Origin: Bacteroidota bacterium
GTDB taxonomy: Bacteria; Bacteroidota; Bacteroidia; Flavobacteriales_D; Sanyastnellaceae
Length of the DNA: 9,649 nucleotides
Assembly: GCA_027618855.1 (NCBI GenBank)
Contig: JAQCID010000026.1
Location: forward strand, 1-9,649
Reading direction: 5' to 3'
Shown here: piece after piece, positions 1 through 6,358 of the stretch
Numbering within the stretch: the stretch's first letter is position 1
Layout of the letters: each line of letters begins with the position of its first letter
Notes under the pieces: model-generated
Database searches by the model: none
What the model was told of the DNA's origin: nothing
What the model saw: only the letters and a program-made list of their open reading frames with translations
Translations under genes and position numbers: made by a program

Positions 1-966
1 AACAAGACCCAACCTATTCTCCCCCGAAATCCAGGCACTGACTTTCAGTTGGAGAGGTTTTGCGACATTCAAATAAACAGGAGCGCAGTAGAGCAACGTT
101 GCGCGAGCTATGGGACACGAAGAAGCATCAAAAAGGACAAACAAGCTGCTTGGCTTATCAAGGTCATCAGCTTAATCGACCTCACAACTTTGGCCGGTGA
201 CGACACAAACGATCGTGTAAGACGGTTGTGCAGAAAAGCGATTCACCCAGTGAATGAACAGTTGCTGAAGAAACTTGAATTGGAATCCTTAAATATTTCG
301 ACCGCTGCAGTATGTGTTTACCATGAAATGATCTCTGGTGCAGCAAAAGTATTAAAAGGGACAGGCGTTCATTTGGCCGCCGTATCCACTGGGTTTCCTG
401 CTGGACTTTCTCCACTTCCTTTAAGAATAGAAGAAATAAAATACTCCGTGGATCAAGGTGCAGATGAAATTGACATTGTCATAAGCAGAAGACTTGTTCT
501 GGAGGGGAAATGGGAGGAACTTTACCACGAGGTGAGGATGTTTCGTGAAGCGTGTGGTGAGGCACATTTAAAAACAATACTCGCGACAGGTGAATTGGGA
601 AACCTGAGTACGATTGCAAAAGCATCACAAGTATGTATGATGGCTGGCGCAGATTTCATCAAGACCTCTACGGGAAAAGAACCCACGAACGCGACACTGC
701 CTGTTTCACTTGTCATGGTAAGAATGATTCGAGAATATTATGAGTCGACGGGCTACATGGTCGGATTTAAACCGGCAGGAGGCATCAGCGACACAAAGAC
801 TGCATTACAATTTATGACGATGATGCAAGAAGAACTTGGAAGAAGATGGTTAGAGCCTGATTTATTTAGGTTTGGTGCATCAAGTCTTTTGGGAGATATT
901 GAACGTCAACTTGACCATTATTCTAGCGGGTATTACTCCGCTGCTTATCGCCATCCTATAGCATAG
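1..966 (+). CDS. deoC: Deoxyribose-phosphate aldolase, 5'-partial
   Basis: Cytoplasmic class I aldolase that cleaves 2-deoxyribose-5-phosphate into glyceraldehyde-3-phosphate and acetaldehyde. The frame is open to the left edge: 321 codons are visible, with no stop and no ATG or GTG before the first recognisable family sequence. A TTG at 49 could be read as a start, but the codons before it encode RNPGTDFQ, which matches the N-terminal region of long, human DERA-like aldolases (NRGTELD in human), so the real start lies upstream of the window. Counting the TTG as residue 1, the Schiff-base lysine is K205 in FIKTSTGKE (nt 661-663), the second active-site lysine is K241 in GFKPAGGI (nt 769-771), and the catalytic aspartate is D142 in EIDIVI. 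Their spacing (63 and 36 residues) equals that of human D155, K218 and K254. The N-terminal segment with IDLTTLAGDDT and the GEAHLKTILATGELG stretch are also typical of the long class rather than the short E. coli form. The stop at 964-966 is 5 bp before the next start, so the gene is probably the promoter-proximal visible member of an operon. Confidence 0.95.
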   Translation, partial: NKTQPILPRNPGTDFQLERFCDIQINRSAVEQRCASYGTRRSIKKDKQAAWLIKVISLIDLTTLAGDDTNDRVRRLCRKAIHPVNEQLLKKLELESLNISTAAVCVYHEMISGAAKVLKGTGVHLAAVSTGFPAGLSPLPLRIEEIKYSVDQGADEIDIVISRRLVLEGKWEELYHEVRMFREACGEAHLKTILATGELGNLSTIAKASQVCMMAGADFIKTSTGKEPTNATLPVSLVMVRMIREYYESTGYMVGFKPAGGISDTKTALQFMTMMQEELGRRWLEPDLFRFGASSLLGDIERQLDHYSSGYYSAAYRHPIA

Positions 967-971
967 AAAAC

Positions 972-3356
972 ATGAAATTATCTAAATCTATCGAAGAACT
1001 AGAATACAGCCAAGCACTAGAAAGTGACAAGGAGGCTGTGGAATGGCTTGAGTCGAATGGCAGAAAGTTTGGGCAATTTATAGGGGGCGAATTTCTTTTC
1101 CAAAAAAATGCCGATCAAATAAAGGTCACAAACCCAGCTGATTCAAGTATTCTGGCAGCCATTGAAATTGCCGATGACAAAACAGTTGATTTGGCTGTCA
1201 CTGCTGCTATAAAATCACAGAAGTCGTGGTACAAAGCTGGCGGACATGCCAGGGCGAAAGTTCTATATGCCCTTGCGAGACTCATTCAAAAGCACGCGAG
1301 AGTTATTTCAGTGCTCGAAACGTTAGACAATGGAAAGCCCATACGAGAAAGCCGAGATTCAGATATTCCGCTCGCAATTAGACACTTTTACTATCACGCA
1401 GGGTGGGCTCAATTACAGGAGTCAGAGCTCGCAGGTCAAGAACCTGTGGGCGTAGTAGCTCAAATAATTCCGTGGAATTTTCCGTTTTTAATGCTTGCAT
1501 GGAAGATTGCTCCAGCGATCGCAATGGGGAATTCTATTGTCCTGAAACCTGCTGAATCTACACCCCTTACAGCCATGTTTTTTGCACAGCTCTGCACGGA
1601 AGCAGGTGTCCCAAAAGGTGTGGTCAATATTGTTAACGGAGCCGGGAATACTGGGGCAACACTTTCAGCGCATCCCAATGTCAATAAAGTGGCGTTTACA
1701 GGTTCGACTGCTGTGGGTAGAGCCATTCGTAAATCAACGGCTGGCCAAAGTAAAAAACTGACCTTAGAATTGGGCGGGAAATCCGCATTTGTCGTATTTG
1801 ATGATGCGGATCTTGACTCTGTGGTAGAGGGGGTTGTAGATGCGATTTGGTACAACCAAGGGGAAGTATGCTGCGCAGGATCTAGGCTTTTAATTCAAGC
1901 CAGTGTTGAAGAAAAACTGATTGGGAAAATTAAGAAACGAATGGAGACGCTTCGTTTCGGAACTCCGTTAGATAAGTCAATTGACGTAGGTAGTTTGGTC
2001 AGTGACAAACAATTCGAGCAAGTATCACGTTTGGTGAAATCTGGATTGAAATCTGGAGGAAATCTATTTCAATGCGAACAACCTGATTCAAGTAAAAACT
2101 ACTACCCACCAAGCATCATTACAGATGTAGACTCATCACATCCTCTGGTTCAAGAAGAAATTTTCGGGCCTGTTTTGGTCATTATGAGTTTCCGGACCCA
2201 ACCCGAAGCGATTCAACTTGCAAACAACACCAGGTACGGGCTTTCTGCCAGTGTCTGGAGCGAAAACATCAATCGAGCGATGCACGTAGCTCCTGCGCTT
2301 ATTGCTGGTGTGGTTTGGATTAACTGCCACAATAAATTTGATGCAGCATGTGGATTTGGAGGGGTGAAGGAATCAGGGTTTGGACGAGAGGGCGGAAAAG
2401 AAGGACTTTATGAATACCTCAAGCCCATTCAAATAAAGTACAAACCCACAAAAGGAGTGTCTGGAAATAAGGCGTCCTCAACATCGAACGTTCAATATTC
2501 AACTTCCTCAGAAATTGACCGCACTTTGAAGTTTTATATCGGAGGCAAACAAGTCCGACCTGATGGTGGAAACAGTATCCCCGCGCTCAATTTTGACGGC
2601 TCAATTTCCGCTTGGGTAGGCCAGGGAAACAGGAAAGATATTCGCAATGCCGTCGAGGCCGCAAGGAAAGCGAATGGGTGGGCATCAAAGACCGCACATT
2701 TAAGGGCACAGGTTTTGTACTTTTTTGCGGAAAATCTAACGGTTCGAAAAGACGAATTCATCAAACGATTGATGGAAACATGTGGGGTCAAAAAACCGGA
2801 AGCCACAGCAGAATTTAATGCAACTGTTTCGAGAATATTCAGTTACGCTGCGTGGGCAGATAAATTCGATGGAGCCGCACATGATGCGCCTTACCGGGGC
2901 ATCACACTTGCACTTCCTGAACCGATAGGCATAATAGGTTTGGTCGCTCCCGACCACCAACCTTTGCTCGCTGCCATTTCTTTAATTGCGCCAGCAATCG
3001 CGATGGGCAACAGGGTTGTTTACATCCCCGGTGACCAGTATCAAAACATCGTTCTAGAATTGGTTTCTGTGATGGAAACATCCGATATCCCAGGAGGGGT
3101 CATCAATATTGTCACTGGAGACAAGAATGAGCTTTCCACACATTTGGCTGGACATGGAGAAGTTGAATCTATGTGGTGTTGGGGCGACAGTGAATTAACT
3201 AAAAACATTGAATCTATCAGTGTCGAAAATCTCAAACGCACCTGGTGTCATGAGAATAACGACAGAGATTGGCTCGATATGAACGCTGGTGAAGGAACCG
3301 AGTTTTTAAGAAAAGCGACGCATGTGAAAAATATTTGGACGCCGTATGGGGACTAG
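972..3356 (+). CDS. ALDH16-type two-domain aldehyde dehydrogenase
   Basis: NAD(P)-dependent oxidation of an aldehyde to a carboxylate; acetaldehyde from the DeoC reaction is the likely substrate (inferred from position). At 794 aa it is far longer than an ordinary ALDH (about 500) and matches the ALDH16 family (human ALDH16A1 is 802 aa), including the C-terminal ending IWTPYGD against LWLPMGD in human. Domain 1 (about residues 30-488) has a full active site: N169 in IIPWNFP, K192 in LKPAES, the FTGSTAVG nucleotide loop (242-249), E266 in ELGGKS, the nucleophile C300 in GEVCCAG (nt 1869-1871), and E396 in EEIFGP. A low-complexity linker (about 489-515) leads to domain 2 (about 516-794), which keeps the fold landmarks APAIAMGN and GGVINIVTGD but has H662 for the Asn, I685 for the Lys, ENLK in place of ELGG, and no nucleophile segment. 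Domain 2 is therefore probably structural. The ATG at 972 is 5 bp after the deoC stop, and the 3' end overlaps deoA by 11 bp. Family assignment rests on remembered similarity, but length, layout and ending agree. Confidence 0.93.
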   Translation: MKLSKSIEELEYSQALESDKEAVEWLESNGRKFGQFIGGEFLFQKNADQIKVTNPADSSILAAIEIADDKTVDLAVTAAIKSQKSWYKAGGHARAKVLYALARLIQKHARVISVLETLDNGKPIRESRDSDIPLAIRHFYYHAGWAQLQESELAGQEPVGVVAQIIPWNFPFLMLAWKIAPAIAMGNSIVLKPAESTPLTAMFFAQLCTEAGVPKGVVNIVNGAGNTGATLSAHPNVNKVAFTGSTAVGRAIRKSTAGQSKKLTLELGGKSAFVVFDDADLDSVVEGVVDAIWYNQGEVCCAGSRLLIQASVEEKLIGKIKKRMETLRFGTPLDKSIDVGSLVSDKQFEQVSRLVKSGLKSGGNLFQCEQPDSSKNYYPPSIITDVDSSHPLVQEEIFGPVLVIMSFRTQPEAIQLANNTRYGLSASVWSENINRAMHVAPALIAGVVWINCHNKFDAACGFGGVKESGFGREGGKEGLYEYLKPIQIKYKPTKGVSGNKASSTSNVQYSTSSEIDRTLKFYIGGKQVRPDGGNSIPALNFDGSISAWVGQGNRKDIRNAVEAARKANGWASKTAHLRAQVLYFFAENLTVRKDEFIKRLMETCGVKKPEATAEFNATVSRIFSYAAWADKFDGAAHDAPYRGITLALPEPIGIIGLVAPDHQPLLAAISLIAPAIAMGNRVVYIPGDQYQNIVLELVSVMETSDIPGGVINIVTGDKNELSTHLAGHGEVESMWCWGDSELTKNIESISVENLKRTWCHENNDRDWLDMNAGEGTEFLRKATHVKNIWTPYGD

Positions 3357-4710
3357 ATACCTGCCACAAGAGCTGATTCGAAAAAAGCGCGATGGGCATA
3401 AACTCAACGACGCCGAGATCGCGTATATCGTCAGCGGCATCTGTGATTTAAATTTCACTGATGCTCAAATAGGCGCCTTTGCGATGGCTGTTGTCCTCAA
3501 GGGATTGGACATGGATGAGCGTGTGAGTCTGACGAAACACATGATGAATTCCGGGAAGGTTTTGAAGTGGGATGATTTAAACCTGAACGGTCCTGTTGTG
3601 GACAAACACTCTTCAGGGGGTGTGGGTGACAAAGTGAGCTTGATGCTCGCTCCTATCGTTGCCGCTTGCGGGGCATACGTGCCGATGATCTCTGGGCGAG
3701 GCTTGGGTCACACGGGGGGGACATTGGACAAACTGGAGAGCATACCTGGTTACAATGTCATGCCGAGTGAGCGTTTGTTTCGCGACACCGTCTCTGGTGT
3801 AGGTTGCGCAATTATAGGCCAAACCGCACAGCTCGCCCCAGCCGACCAACGTCTATATTCTATACGTGATGTGACGGCAACCATCGAATCGGTGGGATTG
3901 ATTACTGCCTCGATTTTATCAAAGAAACTCGCGGCAGGACTGGATGCATTGGTCATGGATGTGAAAACCGGCAATGGTGCGTTTTGTAAGACGCGAGAAA
4001 TGGCACATGAAGTCGGCAGAAGTATCGTCGATGTTGCTAGTGGAGCAGGCGTTCCCACGAGATGTCTCATCACAGATATGAATTCTGTTTTGGGAAAAAA
4101 TGTCGGCAATTCAGTGGAAGTTTTGGAATGCATTGCGTTTCTAACCTCACCAAACAAAGCGAATCCAAGATTGTTAAAACTGACACTCGAGCTCGCGGCT
4201 CACATGGTCCAAATAAGTGGGATAGAATCGGATTTAAGTGCTGCGTATTTAAAAGCTGAAGTCGCTCTAAATAGTGGGATGGCCGCGGAAATCTTTGAAA
4301 AGATGGTCCGGTCATTGGGTGGACCAGGCGACATCTTAAAAAACCCGCTTATTCACCTCACTCCTCCTCCGATCGTTCAAGCGATTCCAGCAAATAAATC
4401 AGGCTACATTACGGGTATGGACGTGCGGGAAATAGGTCTTAGTTTGGTCTCATTAAAGGCCGGACGCGTCAAATCAAGCGACACAATCGACCACAGCATA
4501 GGGCTTTCCGATGTCGTCCAAATTGGACAATATGTCTCCGTGGGTGACCCGCTTGCGATCGCACAAGTTCGCAATCTAAATGACATTGATTTCCTAAAGA
4601 ATGAACTTTCTCAAGCAATAAACATCACCGAGGATATGTCATCTGATGTGTCTGAGTCAGACATTGAAAACGGTCTGATCTATGACATTTTAACGCAAAA
4701 CCCAAGTTAA
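3346..4710 (+). CDS. deoA: Thymidine phosphorylase
   Basis: Cytoplasmic enzyme that reversibly phosphorolyses thymidine or deoxyuridine to the base and 2-deoxyribose-1-phosphate. The 454-aa product aligns nearly end to end with E. coli DeoA (440 aa); most of the extra length is a C-terminal tail of about 10-15 residues. Visible motifs are the N-terminal ELIRKKRDGH, the phosphate-binding VDKHSSGGVGD (85-95) and the family signature SGRGLGHTGGTLDKLES (116-132). The substrate residues H88, R174, S189 and K193 correspond to E. coli H85, R171, S186 and K190. The motif YVPMISGRG has Met where pyrimidine phosphorylases that also take uridine differ nearby, which favours thymidine phosphorylase over Pyn; this point is moderate evidence. 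The ATG at 3346 overlaps the last codons of the aldehyde dehydrogenase gene by 11 bp and gives four residues more than E. coli before the conserved start; no better start is present, and the overlap suggests translational coupling. Its product feeds DeoB, encoded 12 bp downstream. Confidence 0.96.
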   Translation: MGTRYLPQELIRKKRDGHKLNDAEIAYIVSGICDLNFTDAQIGAFAMAVVLKGLDMDERVSLTKHMMNSGKVLKWDDLNLNGPVVDKHSSGGVGDKVSLMLAPIVAACGAYVPMISGRGLGHTGGTLDKLESIPGYNVMPSERLFRDTVSGVGCAIIGQTAQLAPADQRLYSIRDVTATIESVGLITASILSKKLAAGLDALVMDVKTGNGAFCKTREMAHEVGRSIVDVASGAGVPTRCLITDMNSVLGKNVGNSVEVLECIAFLTSPNKANPRLLKLTLELAAHMVQISGIESDLSAAYLKAEVALNSGMAAEIFEKMVRSLGGPGDILKNPLIHLTPPPIVQAIPANKSGYITGMDVREIGLSLVSLKAGRVKSSDTIDHSIGLSDVVQIGQYVSVGDPLAIAQVRNLNDIDFLKNELSQAINITEDMSSDVSESDIENGLIYDILTQNPS

Positions 4711-4722
4711 TATTTTCTCAAA

Positions 4723-5943
4723 ATGTCAAAACCTAGGGCTGTTGTGATCGTTCTTGATTCTCTAGGAATAGGGGCCAGTCAAGATGCTGACAAATATGGC
4801 GACACCGGTGCAGACACTTTGGGCCACATTGCTGAATATTGCAATCAAGGAAAAGCCGACAACGCTTTTAGACAGGGGCCGTTGCGAATACCCAACTTAC
4901 AACGATGGGGCTTGGCAGAGGCTGCAAAAAACAGCCGAAAAAAAGCATTGCCCATCGATGAAAATGCAACCGTTGAGGGCGCATATGGATTTGCTCAAGA
5001 AGTCAGTGTTGGAAAAGATACGCCCAGTGGACATTGGGAGATTTGTGGGCTCCCTGTCCCATTTGAGTGGGGGCTGTTTCCAAATAAAAAACCGTGTTTT
5101 CCTGAAAACCTGCTTCACGATCTGATCAAGAACGGCAAATTGAAGGGGACATTGGCAAATTGTCACGCTTCTGGCACCGAGGTGATTCAAGAGTTTGGAG
5201 AAGAGCACATGCGATCAGGCAAACCCATCTGTTACACCTCTGCAGATTCGGTTTTTCAAATTGCAGCACATGAAGAACACTTCGGACTACAAAGACTGTA
5301 CGATTTATGTGATGTTGCGAGAAAACTTGTAGACCCATTAAATATAGGACGTGTCATCGCTCGACCATTTGTAGGGAATACCCGTGATGATTTTCAAAGA
5401 ACCCCAAACAGAAAAGATCTTACAACACCACCTCACGCTCCCACCCTACTCGATGCTGTTCAAGCAAGTGGAAGCCCCGTAATAGCGATAGGGAAAATAA
5501 GCGATATTTTTGCGCATCAAGGAATTTCACATTCGGTGAAAGCACCCTCAAATTCAAAGATTGTGGATGCTTTAATCGAACAAATGAAGAAGGTGGACGA
5601 AGGGCTTTTATTTGCGAACCTTGTAGATTTCGACAGTGTATTTGGACATCGAAGGGACGTCGCTGGTTATGCCCAGGCAATTGAAGAGTTCGATTCTCGC
5701 CTGCCCGAAATTGAATCTATCCTTCGTCCAAACGACCTCGTCTTGATCACTGCTGACCACGGATGCGACCCCACATGGCCAGGGACAGATCACACGAGGG
5801 AATATGTTCCCGTGCTGTTTAACGGGCCAAACGTGTCTCAGTCTAACTTGGGCAAGAGATCGAGTTTTGCAGACATGGGTGCGACCATTGCCGCTCATTT
5901 AAATACACGTAAATTAGATCATGGAGTTGCGTGTAAATGGTAA
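4723..5943 (+). CDS. deoB: Phosphopentomutase
   Basis: Cytoplasmic Mn-dependent mutase of the alkaline-phosphatase superfamily. It interconverts (deoxy)ribose-1-phosphate and (deoxy)ribose-5-phosphate, linking DeoA to DeoC. The product is 406 aa, against 407 in E. coli, with matching ends. Metal ligands are visible throughout: D12 in VLDSLGIG, D304 and H309 in VDFDSVFGHRRD, D345 and H346 in TADHGCDPTW, and H357 in GTDHTRE. These match E. coli D10, D306, H311, D347, H348 and H359. The phospho-accepting threonine is T100 in GKDTPSGHWE. The cap domain (about 100-220) carries the conserved NCHASGTE, YTSADSVFQIA and VIARPFVG segments. The ATG lies 12 bp after the deoA stop in an A/T-rich spacer without a Shine-Dalgarno sequence, usual for Bacteroidota. 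The last 23 bp overlap the next small gene if that gene uses its ATG. Confidence 0.97.
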   Translation: MSKPRAVVIVLDSLGIGASQDADKYGDTGADTLGHIAEYCNQGKADNAFRQGPLRIPNLQRWGLAEAAKNSRKKALPIDENATVEGAYGFAQEVSVGKDTPSGHWEICGLPVPFEWGLFPNKKPCFPENLLHDLIKNGKLKGTLANCHASGTEVIQEFGEEHMRSGKPICYTSADSVFQIAAHEEHFGLQRLYDLCDVARKLVDPLNIGRVIARPFVGNTRDDFQRTPNRKDLTTPPHAPTLLDAVQASGSPVIAIGKISDIFAHQGISHSVKAPSNSKIVDALIEQMKKVDEGLLFANLVDFDSVFGHRRDVAGYAQAIEEFDSRLPEIESILRPNDLVLITADHGCDPTWPGTDHTREYVPVLFNGPNVSQSNLGKRSSFADMGATIAAHLNTRKLDHGVACKW

Positions 5944-6274
5944 GATTCCCGGAGTTGTAAAAAGGGGGGTGGTATTGTGTTTCACAATCGCAAGCCTCAC
6001 CGTACTTCTTGAAATGGATTTAAGGGCAAACGCCCAAATTGAGCTTTCACGGTCTCAGCGTAAAGAACTGAAAAAACGTACTAAAAACTCCCAAAATATA
6101 ATTGGAGATCTCGAGAATAACTATCTCAACAAACAAGAGAACCATTACAAACTTCAAGATCGCAAGACGCGCAGAATCATGCGAAGAGGACAGAAACAAG
6201 CTAGAAAACAAGCAAGTAGACGCTCTCAACCTTGGTTTAAAAGGCTCATATTCAGATGGAAAAGCAGGGAATAA
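5921..6274 (+). CDS. Small secreted Lys/Arg-rich protein, function unknown
   Basis: A 117-aa hypothetical protein. Residues 1-38 look like a signal peptide: a basic n-region (K8, K14, R15), a hydrophobic core at about 17-30, and an Ala-Asn-Ala cleavage site before Q39, although E31, D33 and R35 sit between core and site. The predicted mature part (79 aa) is strongly basic by direct count: 25 Lys/Arg against 7 Asp/Glu. It starts with a probable helical stretch (about 43-70), followed by HYKLQDRKTRRIMRRG (75-90) and an aromatic, basic end around PWFKRLIFRW. Small basic exported proteins with a similar H-Y-x-x-Q...T-R-x-x-M pattern seem familiar from Flavobacteriia, but this is recall, not a search. 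The ATG at 5921 overlaps deoB by 23 bp, suggesting coupling. A GTG at 5969 would remove the overlap but also the basic n-region, so ATG is preferred. The same strand, the overlap and the basic signal-like N-terminus support a real gene; no enzymatic motif is visible. Confidence 0.68.
   Translation: MELRVNGKIPGVVKRGVVLCFTIASLTVLLEMDLRANAQIELSRSQRKELKKRTKNSQNIIGDLENNYLNKQENHYKLQDRKTRRIMRRGQKQARKQASRRSQPWFKRLIFRWKSRE
5974..5988. repeat. 15-bp perfect inverted repeat
   Basis: ATTGTG-TTT-CACAAT is a perfect 6-bp inverted repeat around a 3-bp centre, inside the signal-peptide region of the small basic gene and just after the deoB stop. Its right half (TTTCACAA) recurs in the gap before the receptor gene. 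It could be a dimeric regulator site or chance; the stem is too short and has no T-run, so it is not a terminator. Confidence 0.3.
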
Positions 6275-6282
6275 ATACAAAA

Positions 6283-6299
6283 TTTCACAGTTTTTCACA
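6283..6299. repeat. In-phase TTTCACA direct repeat
   Basis: TTTCACA occurs at 6283-6289 and again at 6293-6299, a period of exactly 10 bp, close to one turn of the helix. The pair lies just downstream of the small gene's stop and 59 bp or more before the receptor start. Tandem half-sites at this spacing could bind one face of a regulator, but two 7-bp copies in an A/T-rich gap may also be chance. Confidence 0.3.
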
Positions 6300-6323
6300 A
6301 AGAACATTAAACCCCTATATTTA
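6291..6323 (+). promoter_or_regulatory. Weak candidate promoter for the receptor gene
   Basis: TATATTTA at 6316-6323 differs by one base from the Bacteroidota -7 element TAnnTTTG, and a T-run at 6291-6295 lies about 20 bp upstream, where a TTTG-like -33 element would be expected. Initiation a few bases downstream would leave a leader of roughly 30 nt before the ATG at 6359. The -33 match is poor, and the 84-bp gap (6275-6358) holds no clear hairpin terminator, so read-through from the deo genes is equally possible. Confidence 0.25.
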
Positions 6324-6358
6324 CGCTCTCTATTGAAACGCGTGAAATACACCTGCGA

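Noticed and set aside
49..966. deoC starting at the TTG at 49
   Set aside because: The open codons before it encode conserved family sequence, and the TTG aligns with an internal Leu of long DERA proteins. The gene is better described as 5'-partial.
1460..1855. 131-codon - strand ORF opposite the aldehyde dehydrogenase gene
   Set aside because: It is antisense to the conserved catalytic domain, with Ser/Thr/Pro-rich composition typical of shadow frames and no family features.
2517..3356. Aldehyde dehydrogenase domain 2 as a separate or fused-by-error gene
   Set aside because: The frame is continuous, and the two-domain length and C-terminal ending match ALDH16 proteins, so the fusion is ancestral to the family.
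3750..4157. 135-codon - strand ORF opposite deoA
   Set aside because: It lies fully antisense to a strongly conserved part of deoA and has no recognisable motif; it is a shadow of the coding strand.
5944..5990. Terminator after deoB formed by the ATTGTG/CACAAT inverted repeat
   Set aside because: The stem is only 6 bp with a 3-bp loop, is A/T-rich, has no following T-run, and lies inside the next gene's signal-peptide region.
6275..6358. Terminator or riboswitch in the gap before the receptor gene
   Set aside because: No stable hairpin with a U-run is visible, and 84 bp with no recognised conserved core is too little to support a riboswitch call.
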